Shown piece by piece: positions 9,002 through 19,064 of a stretch of 64,000 bases of DNA. The stretch's first letter is position 1, and each line of letters starts with the position of its first letter. Both the position numbers and the translations under genes were made by a program. Location of the stretch: positions 124,001 through 188,000 of the forward strand of contig QBLS01000001.1 of assembly GCA_003249015.1 (NCBI GenBank), written 5' to 3'. Below the pieces are notes generated by a model, which was not told the origin of the DNA, did not search any database, and saw only the letters and a list, made by a program, of their open reading frames with translations. This stretch comes from Pseudanabaena sp. (GTDB taxonomy: Bacteria > Cyanobacteriota > Cyanobacteriia > Pseudanabaenales > Pseudanabaenaceae).

Positions 9002-9060
9002 CTAGAAGGTTGTTCTGCCCTTGCAGCGAGTGAGACAACCTTCTAGGTGAACTACTTACT
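9002..9060. repeat. Degenerate MITE-like hairpin at the PrsW 3' end
   Basis: CTAGAAGGTTGT...ACAACCTTCTAG forms an imperfect hairpin, followed by ACTACTTACTTAG, which resembles the MITE end. The PrsW-gene stop codon lies inside this end sequence. Confidence 0.5.
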
Positions 9061-10332
9061 TAGTTTTGAATAACTCTTAGCTTTGAGAATTGCCGCAACC
9101 AGAAATGCGTAGGAAATGCCACCAACTAAGGCGAGGAGCCAAAAACTGACCAAAGCACTGGTGTTCCAAAGCGCATGGAGAAAAGCGGAACTAAGATAGC
9201 CAACTGCCAAGATTTGCCAACGTAGCGATTGCTTCAGGTTGCTTAAGCCAATGAAATATCCAAAGTAGCCGCTATAAGCCATATGCCCTGCCACGGAGCC
9301 AAGTACACGGGGGATCAACAATTGCAGCCCTGTTAGCTCTCCCATCTCTACATTGCCGCCCTGAAGAGCCACACCTTGGATAATGTTCGGCAAATATAAT
9401 CCTAAGGTTTCAGTTAGGGTAAAACCGATCGCGGAAGCAGCACCGATTAAAATGCCATCTAGAGGTTCACTAATGCCATAGCGCGATCGCCACTTTTTGC
9501 TCATCCCCAGTCCCCCCAGCCATAACAAAAAAATCGGCAAAGCCTTGAGTAGCTCCTCCATCAAGCCTGCACCAAAAAACATGGCAATAAAGACATTCGT
9601 AAAGTTCGCCTGTTGAGTAGGTATAGTGCCTGGTAAGACTTGATAGAAAAACCAGAAAAACACTTGTAAAAGCGGACTTCTGAGAATTAAGGAAGTTAAC
9701 AAGGCTGAGCCAAAAATGATCCACCAAGGTTTCGGCTTTCCGCAAAGCTGATAGATAAAGTAGTAGGCGGCGAGGCTAATGTATGCCGAAATTGCCAAGT
9801 TAAATATTTGAGGCTGTCCCAAGGAAGCAAACATGATTACCACAAATCCCACGGTGGCAATTCCAGGTAATAGGTAGGCTTGCTTCCACAAATCCTGTCC
9901 CGTCGAGAAAATTGGCAGTAACTTAGTCAAGGTCAAAGCAGTAATTTGCGATCGCGGGCGTTGGTTAACACCCGTATCTAAAGTTTCTGTTTGAAGCTCA
10001 AATACAAATTGGGGAGAATTTGCTAGCCGAATGCGATCGCCATGGTGGAGCTTTTGGCTTGCCGATAGCGGCTGTTCATTTACATAGGTTCCATTGGCGC
10101 TACTGAGATCGCAAATCTCCCAACCCACAAGCTTCCCCCATCCCAAAATGGGACGGATCTCCGCATGGCGACGAGATACGGATGCATAAATATTAATGTC
10201 AACAGCAATGTCGCAACTAGGATCTCGCCCCAAGATCATCGGGCGATCGCCCAATTTGGTTACAACTTCAATCTGCTGCTGACCTGTGGGGATCTGTTTG
10301 AGAAAAGCGATCGGCAGAGATTGGGAGTCCAT
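9052..10332 (-). CDS. FHA domain fused to a PrsW-family membrane protease
   Basis: The N-terminal ~105 residues form an FHA phosphothreonine-binding domain (ILGRDPSCDIAVD, SVSRRHAEI, SSANGTYVNEQPL). After a linker come several membrane helices with the PrsW/M82 signatures: GLMEELLKALP (Glu-Glu motif), the GFTLTETLGLY helix and FLHALWNTSAL (His). PrsW-family proteins are intramembrane proteases; in Bacillus PrsW cleaves an anti-sigma factor. The fusion implies phosphorylation-dependent control of proteolysis, which is inference. The gene stands alone between pflA and bioD. Confidence 0.85.
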   Translation of the reverse strand: MDSQSLPIAFLKQIPTGQQQIEVVTKLGDRPMILGRDPSCDIAVDINIYASVSRRHAEIRPILGWGKLVGWEICDLSSANGTYVNEQPLSASQKLHHGDRIRLANSPQFVFELQTETLDTGVNQRPRSQITALTLTKLLPIFSTGQDLWKQAYLLPGIATVGFVVIMFASLGQPQIFNLAISAYISLAAYYFIYQLCGKPKPWWIIFGSALLTSLILRSPLLQVFFWFFYQVLPGTIPTQQANFTNVFIAMFFGAGLMEELLKALPIFLLWLGGLGMSKKWRSRYGISEPLDGILIGAASAIGFTLTETLGLYLPNIIQGVALQGGNVEMGELTGLQLLIPRVLGSVAGHMAYSGYFGYFIGLSNLKQSLRWQILAVGYLSSAFLHALWNTSALVSFWLLALVGGISYAFLVAAILKAKSYSKLSK

Positions 10333-10393
10333 TCTAAGTATTGAGATTTAAGTTTTATTATTTTTATGTATTACTTTACGCCCAAATCAAAGC

Positions 10394-10444
10394 CAAATAA
10401 ATATTTAAAAGCGTTGCCTTGCAACGCTTTTAAATATTTATTTG
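10394..10444. repeat. Perfect 24-bp-arm hairpin overlapping the bioD stop
   Basis: Arms CAAATAAATATTTAAAAGCG... with tip GCGTTGC-CTT-GCAACGC are perfectly complementary. The bioD stop codon lies within the right arm. The AAAGCGTTGC tip recurs at 29123 and 56231, and as part of 51977. Confidence 0.85.
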
Positions 10445-11148
10445 TGGTTCGGAGGAATGAAGATATTCTCGATATCTAACTCTGAGGCGGCTCGCGCTAG
10501 GTGGGGAATATCACTAAGATTTTCAATATAAGGAAGGACTCCCAACACAGGAACAGAAGATAGACGAGAAATCATCTGCGGTGGTGCTAGATTCTCAATT
10601 TCTTCGTTAGTAAAGGCTTGTGAACAGCTTAGGACAATTCCTTTTAATTTAACTTTTTGACTATTGGCAAGGGCAACATTGGCGATCGCTTGAGAAATAG
10701 CTCCCAATCGAACTGGAACAACTAGAATAGTATCTAAAGCCCAGTCCCTAGCCAGATCCGCGACAATATATTCATTAGTAATTGGGGAGCCGAGTCCCCC
10801 CATAGATTCAACTAATAAAAATTGCTTCTGTTGTTGAAGTTGTAAAAACTGTTGCCAGATCAGAGCTAAGTCAATTTCTTTGCTCTCTTTGATCGATGCG
10901 ATCGCGGGGGCTATTGGCGTTTCAAAATATAGAGGCGTAATTTCATCTAAACTCTGGGGCAAGGCAAAGGTTTGATGATAAAACTCGCGATCGCCGATCC
11001 CAGATTGCAAAGGTTTATAAATACCCAGAGAGCTTTTACTAGTATTGCGATATGTCAGCCAATAACTTGCCAGAGCCGCCGTAATTACAGTTTTACCGAC
11101 ACCCGTATCACTGCCCACAATCAGTAACGGTTTGAGAGATTTCGTCAT
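10438..11148 (-). CDS. bioD: Dethiobiotin synthetase
   Basis: BioD makes dethiobiotin from 7,8-diaminononanoate, CO2 and ATP in biotin synthesis. The P-loop GSDTGVGKTV (residues 12-21) with the BioD-type leading T-G-V-G-K-T is clear. YKPLQSG (about 44-50) and the VESMGGLGSP segment (about 113-122) follow. The 236-residue length is usual. No other bio gene is adjacent. Its last codons are part of a palindromic repeat. Confidence 0.93.
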   Translation of the reverse strand: MTKSLKPLLIVGSDTGVGKTVITAALASYWLTYRNTSKSSLGIYKPLQSGIGDREFYHQTFALPQSLDEITPLYFETPIAPAIASIKESKEIDLALIWQQFLQLQQQKQFLLVESMGGLGSPITNEYIVADLARDWALDTILVVPVRLGAISQAIANVALANSQKVKLKGIVLSCSQAFTNEEIENLAPPQMISRLSSVPVLGVLPYIENLSDIPHLARAASELDIENIFIPPNHK

Positions 11149-11181
11149 CTTTAATTTTAAATATTTAAAAGTATCTTCAAG

Positions 11182-11285
11182 TAAGTAACTTGGCTTGATT
11201 AAAACCTAAAACCAAAGGTTGTTCCGCCCACTACGCGGGCGGAACAACCTTATGGTTTTTGAGTTTACCTATGCCCAGCTACTTA
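11182..11285. mobile_element. MITE-like element, copy 2
   Basis: This 104-bp copy runs from TAAGTAACT to AGCTACTTA with the core AAACCTAAAACC and a GGTTGTTCCGCCC/GGGCGGAACAACC hairpin. It lies in the bioD upstream spacer and may displace or supply promoter sequence. Confidence 0.8.
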
Positions 11286-11404
11286 TTTATAGCAGTCTTA
11301 AATCATGTATGAGCAAAACAGGGCTTGTCGAAAAGGTTTGTTTCCCCGCCGAAGGCGGGGAAACAAATCAATACTTCATTAGCTATAAAAGAGATTACAG
11401 CAGT

Positions 11405-11497
11405 TACAGCGCTTTGCGCTTAGTTAGAACCCAAATAAACTTGAGGAAGCGGCGCTCCGCGCCGCTTCCTCAAGTTTATTTGTACTACTCAAAGCTT
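11405..11497. repeat. 93-bp composite hairpin repeat, copy A
   Basis: It contains a short AGCGC-TTT-GCGCT hairpin, then a perfect 23-bp stem (11433-11455 with 11459-11481) whose tip is GGCGC-TCC-GCGCC. The element at 58710-58802 is the same in 90 of 93 positions. Two of the three differences form a compensatory pair in the stem (A-T here, G-C there). Confidence 0.9.
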
Positions 11498-11521
11498 AAA
11501 TAGACTGTACCGATCAAACAA

Positions 11522-11560
11522 ACCAAAAGAGAAAATGACGGAGCCATTTTCTCTTTTGGT
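11522..11560. repeat. Hairpin upstream of nfu
   Basis: ACCAAAAGAGAAAATG and its exact reverse complement are separated by 7 bases. It lies 44 bp before the nfu start codon and could be in the 5' leader. Confidence 0.7.
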
Positions 11561-11603
11561 ATAACATAGGTATTAATCGTTTCGAGATAATTTTAGGAAA
11601 AAT

Positions 11604-11840
11604 ATGAGTCTGACTTTAACCACTGAAAACGTAGAAAACGTGCTTGACGAGCTACGTCCTTACTTGATGTCTGACGGCGGTAATGTCGAGCTAGTAGAAA
11701 TTGAGGGGCCAGTTGTGAGACTACGCCTACAAGGTGCTTGTGGCTCTTGCCCTAGTTCAGCAATGACATTAAGAATGGGAATTGAGCGTAAGTTGAAAGA
11801 AGAGATCCCCGAAATTAGCGAAATCGAACAAGTCTTCTAG
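11604..11840 (+). CDS. Nfu-type Fe-S scaffold (NifU C-terminal domain)
   Basis: The 78-residue protein is a stand-alone NifU C-terminal domain. [16 protein letters not shown] leads the fold, and GACGSCPSS carries the CxxC that binds a transient [4Fe-4S] cluster for delivery to apoproteins. This short Nfu is the general housekeeping scaffold of cyanobacteria and is not specific to nitrogenase. GGAAAA precedes the ATG only weakly. It is monocistronic, with repeats on both sides. Confidence 0.92.
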   Translation: MSLTLTTENVENVLDELRPYLMSDGGNVELVEIEGPVVRLRLQGACGSCPSSAMTLRMGIERKLKEEIPEISEIEQVF

Positions 11841-11849
11841 GTAACTAAT

Positions 11850-12005
11850 GTTACGTGGAACTCAAGGTATGAATCTCCTGCTGCTAGCAAAGCAGGGCAA
11901 CCACGGGGGGATTGCCCCTACCTGAATAATTTAAATTTGGCGTAGGGGCTGTGCCCCCGTGCCAGCCCCAATCCTTCAACATCGCAGGAATTCCTTCCAC
12001 GTAAC
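11850..12005. mobile_element. MITE-like element with 11-bp terminal inverted repeats
   Basis: The ends are GTTACGTGGAA and TTCCACGTAAC, exact inverted repeats 156 bp apart. Inside is a second imperfect inverted pair, GGCAACCACGGGGGGATTG and GTAGGGGCTGTGCCCCCGTG. It has no coding capacity. This is a different family from the TAAGTAGCT elements. I see no clear target-site duplication. Confidence 0.6.
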
Positions 12006-12010
12006 ATCAG

Positions 12011-12110
12011 TAAGTAACATAACAGTTAAAACTTACACCAAAGAAAGCCAGAGATTGTTTCGCTCGCTACGCGACCAAAACAATCTCTGGCTTTTGAGAT
12101 CTAGCTACTT
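12011..12110. mobile_element. MITE-like element, divergent copy 3
   Basis: It starts TAAGTAAC and ends AGCTACTT, with a central GCCAGAGATTGTTT...AACAATCTCTGGC hairpin. Directly after it the 14-mer CTAGCTACTTGTAT occurs twice in tandem (12101-12114, 12115-12128), and the second copy supplies the kinase gene's stop codon. Confidence 0.6.
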
Positions 12111-12114
12111 GTAT

Positions 12115-15100
12115 CTAGCTACTTGTATTGATGAGCTTCGCAACCTGTAAGAGCAAGCCCTGAAGCGTTTGGTGAGCTTGGTACATTTGATTTGTGATCT
12201 GTATTTTTTCTTCAGGTGTGGTGTCGTCATTAATAGTCAGATGCTCTAAGTCGGTGGCGATCGCAGCCATAGAGACAATGCCAATATTCACCGAAGAACC
12301 TTTAATAAAATGCGCTATACGCTTAATCTGAATATAGTCCTCTGAGGCGATCGCGTCCCTTAGCTGTTGCAAGGTCGGCGCTATAGAATCATAAAATGTC
12401 TGTAATAAATCATTTTTAAAATCTGCATCACTATCAATACCATCAATAAATGACCAATCTATAAGCAGAATATTATTCTCTGGAACGGGATCGACTGATT
12501 CGTCTGGAATAGATTCGTTAACTTGGTTTAACTCAGGTTCTAATTGGATTTCTGTGAAAATTTTAGATTCCCATTCTGCTAACTTTTGAGCAAGCTCCTC
12601 CTTGCGAATGGGCTTACTAAGATAATCATCCATACCCGCAGCAATGCAGCGATCGCGATCTTCTTTCATCGCATTAGCGGTCATCGCGACAATAACAATT
12701 TCTCTTTTGTCAGAGTCTAGCGCACGGATTGCTTGAGTAGTTGCATAGCCATCTAGCTCTGGCATCTGGCAATCCATCAGGATAATATGATAATCAATCT
12801 GTTCCAATAATTTAAGAACTTCCTTGCCATTTCCAGCCAAATCTGCATCATAGCCAAAACTTCGCAATTGATGCAGGGCAACTTTTTGATTAATTGGACT
12901 ATCTTCTGCAATCAAGATTTTTAATTTTGAAGACTTCTGGACTTGGGAATTAGCAGATAGCAAGTAAGGATTGTCATTGAATTGAGTGATATTTGGCAGC
13001 AGATACTTACTTGGATTATAGTTTGCTTCAGACATCACTACTTCCATTAGCAAATCAAGTAACCGAGATTGTTTGATCGGCTTGACCAGATAATATTCCA
13101 ACCCCAGATCTTTTATTCGATTAATGTCAGCCCTCTGATTGAGCGCAGTCAGCATGATTAATTTAATATCTCTCAAGTCTGGGTCAGCTTTGATTTGAAC
13201 AGCGAGCATCTCGCCGTCAGAGTCTGACATTTGCATATCGAGAATTGCCAACTTATAGGGATCGCCCTCACTGATCGCAGTTTTGATCACTGCGATCGCA
13301 TCTGAGGCGCTCTGCACTGCGTCAACCCTTATCTGCCAAGCCGTTAACTGATAGGACAAAATCTTACAATTTGTTTCACTATCATCAACGACCAGCACAC
13401 GGATGTCTCTGAGATTTATCTCACGACGAGGCTGAATCTGGGCAATCATCTCAGGAGATTGCATATTAAATGGAATCGCAAACCAGAACTGAGAACCCTT
13501 GCCCTCCGCACTCTCAACGCCAATTTCACCTCCCATCAACTCCACAATCTGCTTACAAATAGCTAACCCTAGTCCAGTCCCTCCATATTTACGTGTGGTA
13601 GAGGCATCAACCTGCGTGAAGGGTTGAAAGAGCTTTGTCTGAGAGTCTAAAGATATGCCAATTCCTGTGTCAATGACCCGAAATTCAATGGTGGCTGTCG
13701 CTTCAGTCTGCTCTTTGAGAGTAGCTTTAACGATTACCTCTCCTGTGGCTGTAAATTTGATGGCATTACCAACCAAATTAGTCAAGACTTGACGCAATCT
13801 GCCTACATCACCACAGAGGTGCAAAGGTACGTTCTGATGAATCAGCGCAGCCAGTTCTAGCCCCTTAGATTGCGCCATTATTGCCAGAAGATCAATTACT
13901 TCATTAACACTCGTATTAAGATTGAAATTAATTTCTTCCAATTCCATCTCATTGGCTTCTAACTTGGAGAAATCCAGAATCTCATTGATTAAAGTCAATA
14001 GATTTTCGCCACTGACTCGAATAGTATCAACAAAGTCTCTCTGAAGCAGTGACAGGTCAGTGTCAGCTAGCAGTCCCGTCATTCCCAGCACCGCATTCAT
14101 CGGTGTCCGAATTTCATGGCTCATGGTTGCTAAGAAGGCACTTTTTACCTTAGTTGCCATTTCCGCTTGTTGGCGAGCTTCTTCCAGTTCCAGATTCTTT
14201 TGCGACAGTTGCTCACGTCTTTGGGTTTCTTGATCCAAAAGCGTGGCTTGGTAGAGCGCAATTCCCACTTGATTGCCAATTTCAGCAACAAAATCAACCT
14301 CAGACCTCCGCCAATGGCGCGGTTCACTGCACTGATGGGCGATCAGCAGACCCCAGAGGCGATCGCTTTCTAAAATCGGCACGACTAAGTTAGCGCGAAT
14401 CTGGAATTTTGCCATCAGGACTTTGTAACAGTCAGGCTGATCGGAATTGGCGACATCATCATTAATTACCTTGCGTCCTTGGCGATATTCCTCCCAAAGC
14501 CCTTTATGGAAGCAGGTATCGACAGCATCAACTCCCAGACAGGGCATCCAAGGATCAGCCACCGACTCAGCAACCGTGTCACCATGCCAAGTGTCATTAA
14601 CAAATTTATAGACAATGACGCGATCGCATCTCAAGAAACGCCGCACTTCACCGACAGTTGTATTCAAAATCTCTTTAATATCTAGAGACTGACGAATGCG
14701 TAAGGTGATTGTAGAAAAAACTAGCGATCGCCAATTTTGGAGACGAATTTGTTCTTCCGATTGCTTCTGCTCCGTAACATCTAGCCCAGTTACAATCATA
14801 AACTTGCTATCTTCTTGTTGGCTAATTAGCGCTGTAGCTGACCAAGAAATTATGCGAGTTTCACCATTCTTAATTTTCCATTCATTTTCATAGGAGACTG
14901 TAAAAGCTTTTCTAAGGGATTGTTCAATACTCTCAGTGAATGATATTGCATCCTGCTCTGAGAGAAAAATCTTACAAAAATTCTGATTGCGAACTTCTTC
15001 ATAGCGATAACCAGATACGGCTTCACATTCACTATTAAAGCGAATGATATTGCCGTCACTATCTAGGACGATTACAAGGGCATCGACATTATCGAGAAGC

Positions 15101-16359
15101 GTTACATTAAAGTCTATTTCCCTTTCCAGATTAGAGGCTAACCGACTACGAGTACGATCTTCCCGATTAACTAGATAAAACAATAGTCCTAATACGATCA
15201 AAGTAGAAATTAAGGTAGCGATCGAGATCGTGACCGAATTTCCGACAGAAGATTTGGAAGATTGCAGCCGTTTTTCTAGGCTTTGGTTTTCTAGAGCGAT
15301 CAAGGCATCCAATTTAGAGCGGACATTCCCAATAGAATTGTCATTATTAAGCTCGATTAGTTTCTTTTTAGTAGCCTCAAGTCCTGATACCTGCTGCAAT
15401 GCCAAAATTTGCTGCAAACTAGCAATTTCTTTATTGATCGCCTCAGCCAAGAGTGTAATTTTATTGGAGAAAAGCTTCTGTTGATTATTAGGCTGACCAA
15501 GATTTGAGCCTTCACCAAACAACTTTGGTGCTTTTTGCAGAGCTTCTAAATCCTGCTTTAGTTGCACCAACATCACTTCAGAACGATCAAGGCTCTGGGA
15601 ATCGTTAGTTAAAATATAGTTATTTAGCTCTAGTTTTAAATCTCGTAATAGATTTAAAGGCTGATTAATTCTATTTAGTTTTTCTCTTTGCTCAAGGGTC
15701 GTCGTATTTAATCTCTGGACATTACTTAAATTGATAAATGAAAGAAAGCTCATGCTAATGACCATGGATGCGGCTATCCCAGTCCAAAAAGCAACTTTTT
15801 TGATGAATATTTCTTTAACTGGGCGCAACGAAACTGGAGCGATCGGCAGCGAATGGTTAACATCTGTCAAACTGCGGCGTGTTGCCACCATATAGGCAGC
15901 CTGCCTTGCCAAAGATTTCAGACCAGCTATTTGTTCTTTATTAAGCTCTCTTGGTTGATAGTCAATCACACAAAGAGTACCGATGGGATAACCTTCGGAG
16001 GTTTTAATTGGTATGCCAGCATAAAAGCGAATATATGGTGCAGAGACAACTAGGGGATTGTCTACAAATCTCTCGTCTTCAAGGGCATCAGGGACTATAA
16101 AAATACCATCTTGGAGAATTGCATGGGCACAAAAGGCAATCCTCCTTGGAGTCTCAATATCATTTAGCCCAACCTTTGATTTGAACCACTGTCGATTTTT
16201 GTCAATTAAACTAACAAGAGCGATCGGTGTTTGGCAAATATGAGCAGCTAGCTGAGTAATATCATCAAAACCTTGTTCAGGAGAAGTATCTAAGATACTG
16301 CATTGATACAGAGATTCTAATCTTTCTAATTCGTTGGGATGCTCTAATGCAGGGATCAT
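12115..16359 (-). CDS. Hybrid sensor histidine kinase (GAF-TM-TM-PAS-GAF-HK-REC-REC-Hpt)
   Basis: This is a 1414-residue multi-step phosphorelay protein. Rough order: GAF 25-165; membrane helix about 185-205; extracytoplasmic CHASE3-like helices; second helix about 372-395; PAS about 410-530; GAF about 545-705; HisKA with [10 protein letters not shown]; HATPase with [16 protein letters not shown]1 (acceptor Asp in [10 protein letters not shown]); REC2 ([12 protein letters not shown]); Hpt with the histidine in AHFIKGSS near the C-terminus. The second GAF resembles phytochrome-type GAFs but lacks a clear Cys-His chromophore motif. All relay residues are present, so it looks complete. The ligand and target are unknown. 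Its stop codon lies in MITE-end sequence. Confidence 0.92.
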   Translation of the reverse strand: MIPALEHPNELERLESLYQCSILDTSPEQGFDDITQLAAHICQTPIALVSLIDKNRQWFKSKVGLNDIETPRRIAFCAHAILQDGIFIVPDALEDERFVDNPLVVSAPYIRFYAGIPIKTSEGYPIGTLCVIDYQPRELNKEQIAGLKSLARQAAYMVATRRSLTDVNHSLPIAPVSLRPVKEIFIKKVAFWTGIAASMVISMSFLSFINLSNVQRLNTTTLEQREKLNRINQPLNLLRDLKLELNNYILTNDSQSLDRSEVMLVQLKQDLEALQKAPKLFGEGSNLGQPNNQQKLFSNKITLLAEAINKEIASLQQILALQQVSGLEATKKKLIELNNDNSIGNVRSKLDALIALENQSLEKRLQSSKSSVGNSVTISIATLISTLIVLGLLFYLVNREDRTRSRLASNLEREIDFNVTLLDNVDALVIVLDSDGNIIRFNSECEAVSGYRYEEVRNQNFCKIFLSEQDAISFTESIEQSLRKAFTVSYENEWKIKNGETRIISWSATALISQQEDSKFMIVTGLDVTEQKQSEEQIRLQNWRSLVFSTITLRIRQSLDIKEILNTTVGEVRRFLRCDRVIVYKFVNDTWHGDTVAESVADPWMPCLGVDAVDTCFHKGLWEEYRQGRKVINDDVANSDQPDCYKVLMAKFQIRANLVVPILESDRLWGLLIAHQCSEPRHWRRSEVDFVAEIGNQVGIALYQATLLDQETQRREQLSQKNLELEEARQQAEMATKVKSAFLATMSHEIRTPMNAVLGMTGLLADTDLSLLQRDFVDTIRVSGENLLTLINEILDFSKLEANEMELEEINFNLNTSVNEVIDLLAIMAQSKGLELAALIHQNVPLHLCGDVGRLRQVLTNLVGNAIKFTATGEVIVKATLKEQTEATATIEFRVIDTGIGISLDSQTKLFQPFTQVDASTTRKYGGTGLGLAICKQIVELMGGEIGVESAEGKGSQFWFAIPFNMQSPEMIAQIQPRREINLRDIRVLVVDDSETNCKILSYQLTAWQIRVDAVQSASDAIAVIKTAISEGDPYKLAILDMQMSDSDGEMLAVQIKADPDLRDIKLIMLTALNQRADINRIKDLGLEYYLVKPIKQSRLLDLLMEVVMSEANYNPSKYLLPNITQFNDNPYLLSANSQVQKSSKLKILIAEDSPINQKVALHQLRSFGYDADLAGNGKEVLKLLEQIDYHIILMDCQMPELDGYATTQAIRALDSDKREIVIVAMTANAMKEDRDRCIAAGMDDYLSKPIRKEELAQKLAEWESKIFTEIQLEPELNQVNESIPDESVDPVPENNILLIDWSFIDGIDSDADFKNDLLQTFYDSIAPTLQQLRDAIASEDYIQIKRIAHFIKGSSVNIGIVSMAAIATDLEHLTINDDTTPEEKIQITNQMYQAHQTLQGLLLQVAKLINTSS

Positions 16360-16681
16360 AGGGTTTGATACTCTTTATCTATATCTAAAATAGTTGAGGA
16401 TAGTCGAGTAGTTAGGCATTGGACGACATTTATCTAAAATAGCTATGTTTTTTTAATTCGTTCCTGCCCTTTTCTCCCAATGAATGACTATTTCGCTCAA
16501 TAAAGTCGCATTTTCTACAGTTTTAGCCCGAATACTAATTGAGTTCCCCTCTTTAATATACCAACAATTAATACTGTCTATATAGCAATCCCAAAGTCGA
16601 AAACTTACCTAGAAAACAATCTTAATGTAGGTACAGCATGAGAGGATTTTATTATGTATATTCAATCAGTAAAAATTACCT
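16360..16681. other. Spacer between divergent kinase and lpxB
   Basis: No gene or hairpin is evident. The 12-mer TATCTAAAATAG occurs twice (about 16382 and 16432), which could be coincidence or a paired binding site in the kinase upstream region. Promoters of both divergent genes should lie here. Confidence 0.3.
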
Positions 16682-17863
16682 ATGCAATCTAGTTCAGTTG
16701 TTAAGACAAAGCGCCGCATATTTATCAGTACGGGTGAGGTGTCAGGGGATTGGCATGGTGCAATTTTGATTGGAGCCTTACATGAACGTGCTGCCCTCAG
16801 ACAAATGGAGGTAGAAATCGTCGGGCTAGGCGGCGATCGCATGGCGGCGGCGGGAGCTAGTCTATTTGGTAATACGGTAGGGATTGGCTCCATCGGAGCA
16901 GTTGAGGCTTTGCCCTACATTTTGCCCACTATTCGCGTCCAAGAAACGGCGAAAAAGTCCCTCAAGCAGTCACCTCCTGATGTGGCAGTTTTAATTGACT
17001 ACATGATGCCCAATCAAGGAATGGGATATTTTGCGAAAAAGGTTTTAAATATTCCTGTGATTTATTACATTGCACCACAGGAATGGGTTTGGTCTTTCAA
17101 TGATAAAAACACTAAGGCGATCGCGGCTTTTACGGACAAGTTATTAGCAATCTTCCCGCAGGAAGCTGTCTACTACGAGAAGCAGGGTACAAATGTGCAA
17201 TGGGTGGGGCATCCCTTTGTCGATCTCATGGCAAAGGTTCCCAACCGTGAAGACTCTCGCCAAGTTTTGGGTATTGCGCCCGAAGAATTAGTAGTTACCC
17301 TCTTGCCAGCTTCCCGTACCCAAGAGTTAAAGTCGGTGATGCCAATCATTCTAAAAGCCGCCAAAATCATTCAAGCAAAACTGCCCCATGTTAAATTTTG
17401 GCTGCCCCTATCCTTAGATCGCTATCGCCCTGCGGTAGAGGCTTTACTGGCGGAATACGACATTCAAGCGAATATTATTTCTGGTCAATCGCAACTGGCA
17501 ATCAGTGCAGCGGACTTGGTGTTGAGCAAGTCGGGGACTGTGAATCTGGAAACGGCTCTGCTCAATGTGCCGCAGGTGATTTTATATCGAGTCAATGTGA
17601 TTACAGCTTGGATTGCCAAATATATCGTCAAACTGCAATTACCCTTTATTTCTCCTGTAAATCTGGTCAATATGGAGTCGGTCATTCCTGAATTTGTGCA
17701 GGATGACGCTAATCCTGAAGCGATCGCTGCGACAGCCTTAGATTTATTAACCAATCCTGAATCTCGGCAAAAAATGTTGGATGGCTATGCCAAGGTGCGG
17801 GACAGTCTGGGCGATAAGGGCGCAATTAGCCGCGTCGCTGACGCAATTCTGGATTATTTGTAG
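16682..17863 (+). CDS. lpxB: Lipid-A-disaccharide synthase
   Basis: LpxB joins UDP-2,3-diacylglucosamine to lipid X in outer-membrane lipid A synthesis. The GT19 family patterns are clear: STGEVSGDWHG near residue 17, GLGGDRMAAAGA near 50, IDYMMPNQGMG, YYIAPQEWVWS and the C-terminal SKSGTVNLETAL. The length of 393 residues is typical. It is monocistronic here, without lpxA/C/D neighbours. A 12-bp hairpin closes the gene, convergent with the SPFH gene. Confidence 0.95.
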   Translation: MQSSSVVKTKRRIFISTGEVSGDWHGAILIGALHERAALRQMEVEIVGLGGDRMAAAGASLFGNTVGIGSIGAVEALPYILPTIRVQETAKKSLKQSPPDVAVLIDYMMPNQGMGYFAKKVLNIPVIYYIAPQEWVWSFNDKNTKAIAAFTDKLLAIFPQEAVYYEKQGTNVQWVGHPFVDLMAKVPNREDSRQVLGIAPEELVVTLLPASRTQELKSVMPIILKAAKIIQAKLPHVKFWLPLSLDRYRPAVEALLAEYDIQANIISGQSQLAISAADLVLSKSGTVNLETALLNVPQVILYRVNVITAWIAKYIVKLQLPFISPVNLVNMESVIPEFVQDDANPEAIAATALDLLTNPESRQKMLDGYAKVRDSLGDKGAISRVADAILDYL

Positions 17864-17870
17864 CTAAAGC

Positions 17871-17897
17871 GATTGGAGGCGCGAAGCGCCTCCAATC
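17871..17897. repeat. Hairpin between convergent lpxB and SPFH genes
   Basis: GATTGGAGGCGC-GAA-GCGCCTCCAATC is perfect over 12 bp. It has the GGCGC-nnn-GCGCC tip of the dispersed hairpin family and could terminate transcription from both sides. Confidence 0.8.
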
Positions 17898-18895
17898 TAT
17901 ACTTCTGGTGGTTCTGCGGACTTAACATCAGAAATATCGATGGGAGGAACCTTAGGAAAAGCTGGTGGTATATTTCCACTTGCGCCAAAGGTTTGCTTAA
18001 CGATCGCGGTACTAATCTTAGAATCACTCATGGCTAATAGTGATTGAATTGCCGCAGGGATAGAATCGGGGTCCATAAATAAAACTTTGCTGCTGGGACT
18101 CTCGCCGATCGCCTGTCCCATTTCTAGGTATTTTTGCGCCAGCAAATACTGGACAGCTTCTTGACCGTTAGGGTGCTTGGCGATCGCATCAGCGATGCGC
18201 TCAATCGACCGTGCCATAGCTTCAGTCTGCTCATTCTGAACCAACCTATCAGATTCGGCGATTTTTTGATTAGAAGAAGCCGTCGCTTCTGCCTTTTTGA
18301 TTTCTGAGGTTTTTTCCCCTTCCGACAGGGAAATCATCGCTTTTTTCTCAATTTCCGCCGCTTTTTGCTTCTCCATCGACAGCAGCACCGAAGATGGAAT
18401 CGTAATCTCTCCCAATCTTACCCGCAGAATGGTAATGCCCCAATCGTCAGTATCACTGCGAATCCCTGTTAAAATTTCTGCATTAATCCCCACTTGCCCC
18501 CCTATGATCGAATCTAATTCACACCGCCCGATTTGAGTTTGAATCTGAGTTGATAGGGAAACCTGTAAGGATTGATCGACATTTTCAATGTTGTAACGCG
18601 CTTTTTTGAGGTCATTAATCTGCCAGTACATCGCCCCACTGACATTGACGCTGACGTTATCGGAGGTCATACATGGCTGCGGCTTTAGCTCTAAGACTTG
18701 TTCACGAGAGCTTTTGATCAGCGCGATGCGATCAAAAAATGGAAGCACGATATTTATGCCTGGGGATAGGGTCTTTTCGTACTTTCCGAGTCGCTCGACA
18801 AGGGCAATTTGTCCTTCGTCAATAATCCGAAATGAGCGATAGATATAAGATCCACTCAGAACTGCAAAAACAATACTAAATATCGTTGCTTCCAT
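17897..18895 (-). CDS. SPFH/band 7 (stomatin-like) membrane protein
   Basis: The 332-residue protein has one N-terminal membrane segment (about 1-18). A band-7 domain follows, with VERLGKYEKTLSPGINIVLPF, TSDNVSVNVSGAMYWQI and the RCELDSIIGG region near residue 128. A helical C-terminal part is rich in Lys/Glu/Ala, and the tail is PPAFPKVPPIDISD. Such proteins oligomerise on membranes and organise microdomains or protease complexes. No NfeD-type partner is adjacent. The specific role is unknown. Confidence 0.88.
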   Translation of the reverse strand: MEATIFSIVFAVLSGSYIYRSFRIIDEGQIALVERLGKYEKTLSPGINIVLPFFDRIALIKSSREQVLELKPQPCMTSDNVSVNVSGAMYWQINDLKKARYNIENVDQSLQVSLSTQIQTQIGRCELDSIIGGQVGINAEILTGIRSDTDDWGITILRVRLGEITIPSSVLLSMEKQKAAEIEKKAMISLSEGEKTSEIKKAEATASSNQKIAESDRLVQNEQTEAMARSIERIADAIAKHPNGQEAVQYLLAQKYLEMGQAIGESPSSKVLFMDPDSIPAAIQSLLAMSDSKISTAIVKQTFGASGNIPPAFPKVPPIDISDVKSAEPPEV

Positions 18896-18936
18896 AGTCT
18901 GACCTACAAGGCGATTTTTATGAAGAATTTTATACC

Positions 18937-19029
18937 AAATAAAGAAATGGCGTAGCCATTTCTTTATTTTAAAATCCAGAGATTTTGGGAAACGGCGCTA
19001 CGCGCCGTTTCCCAAAATCTCTGGATTTT
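18937..19029. repeat. Two tandem perfect hairpins
   Basis: The first (18937-18969) has 15-bp arms AAATAAAGAAATGGC. The second (18971-19029) has perfect 28-bp arms with tip GGCGC-TAC-GCGCC. They are followed by GAGCGC-AAA-GCGCTGCC, the short partner hairpin seen with other family members. They fill the spacer after isochorismate synthase. Confidence 0.85.
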
Positions 19030-19064
19030 AATTGAGCGCAAAGCGCTGCCATTTACGTTAAAAA

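Noticed and set aside
11219-11503. 94-codon frame upstream of nfu
   Set aside because: It runs through a MITE copy and the 93-bp hairpin repeat, has no recognisable motif and is explained by the repeats.
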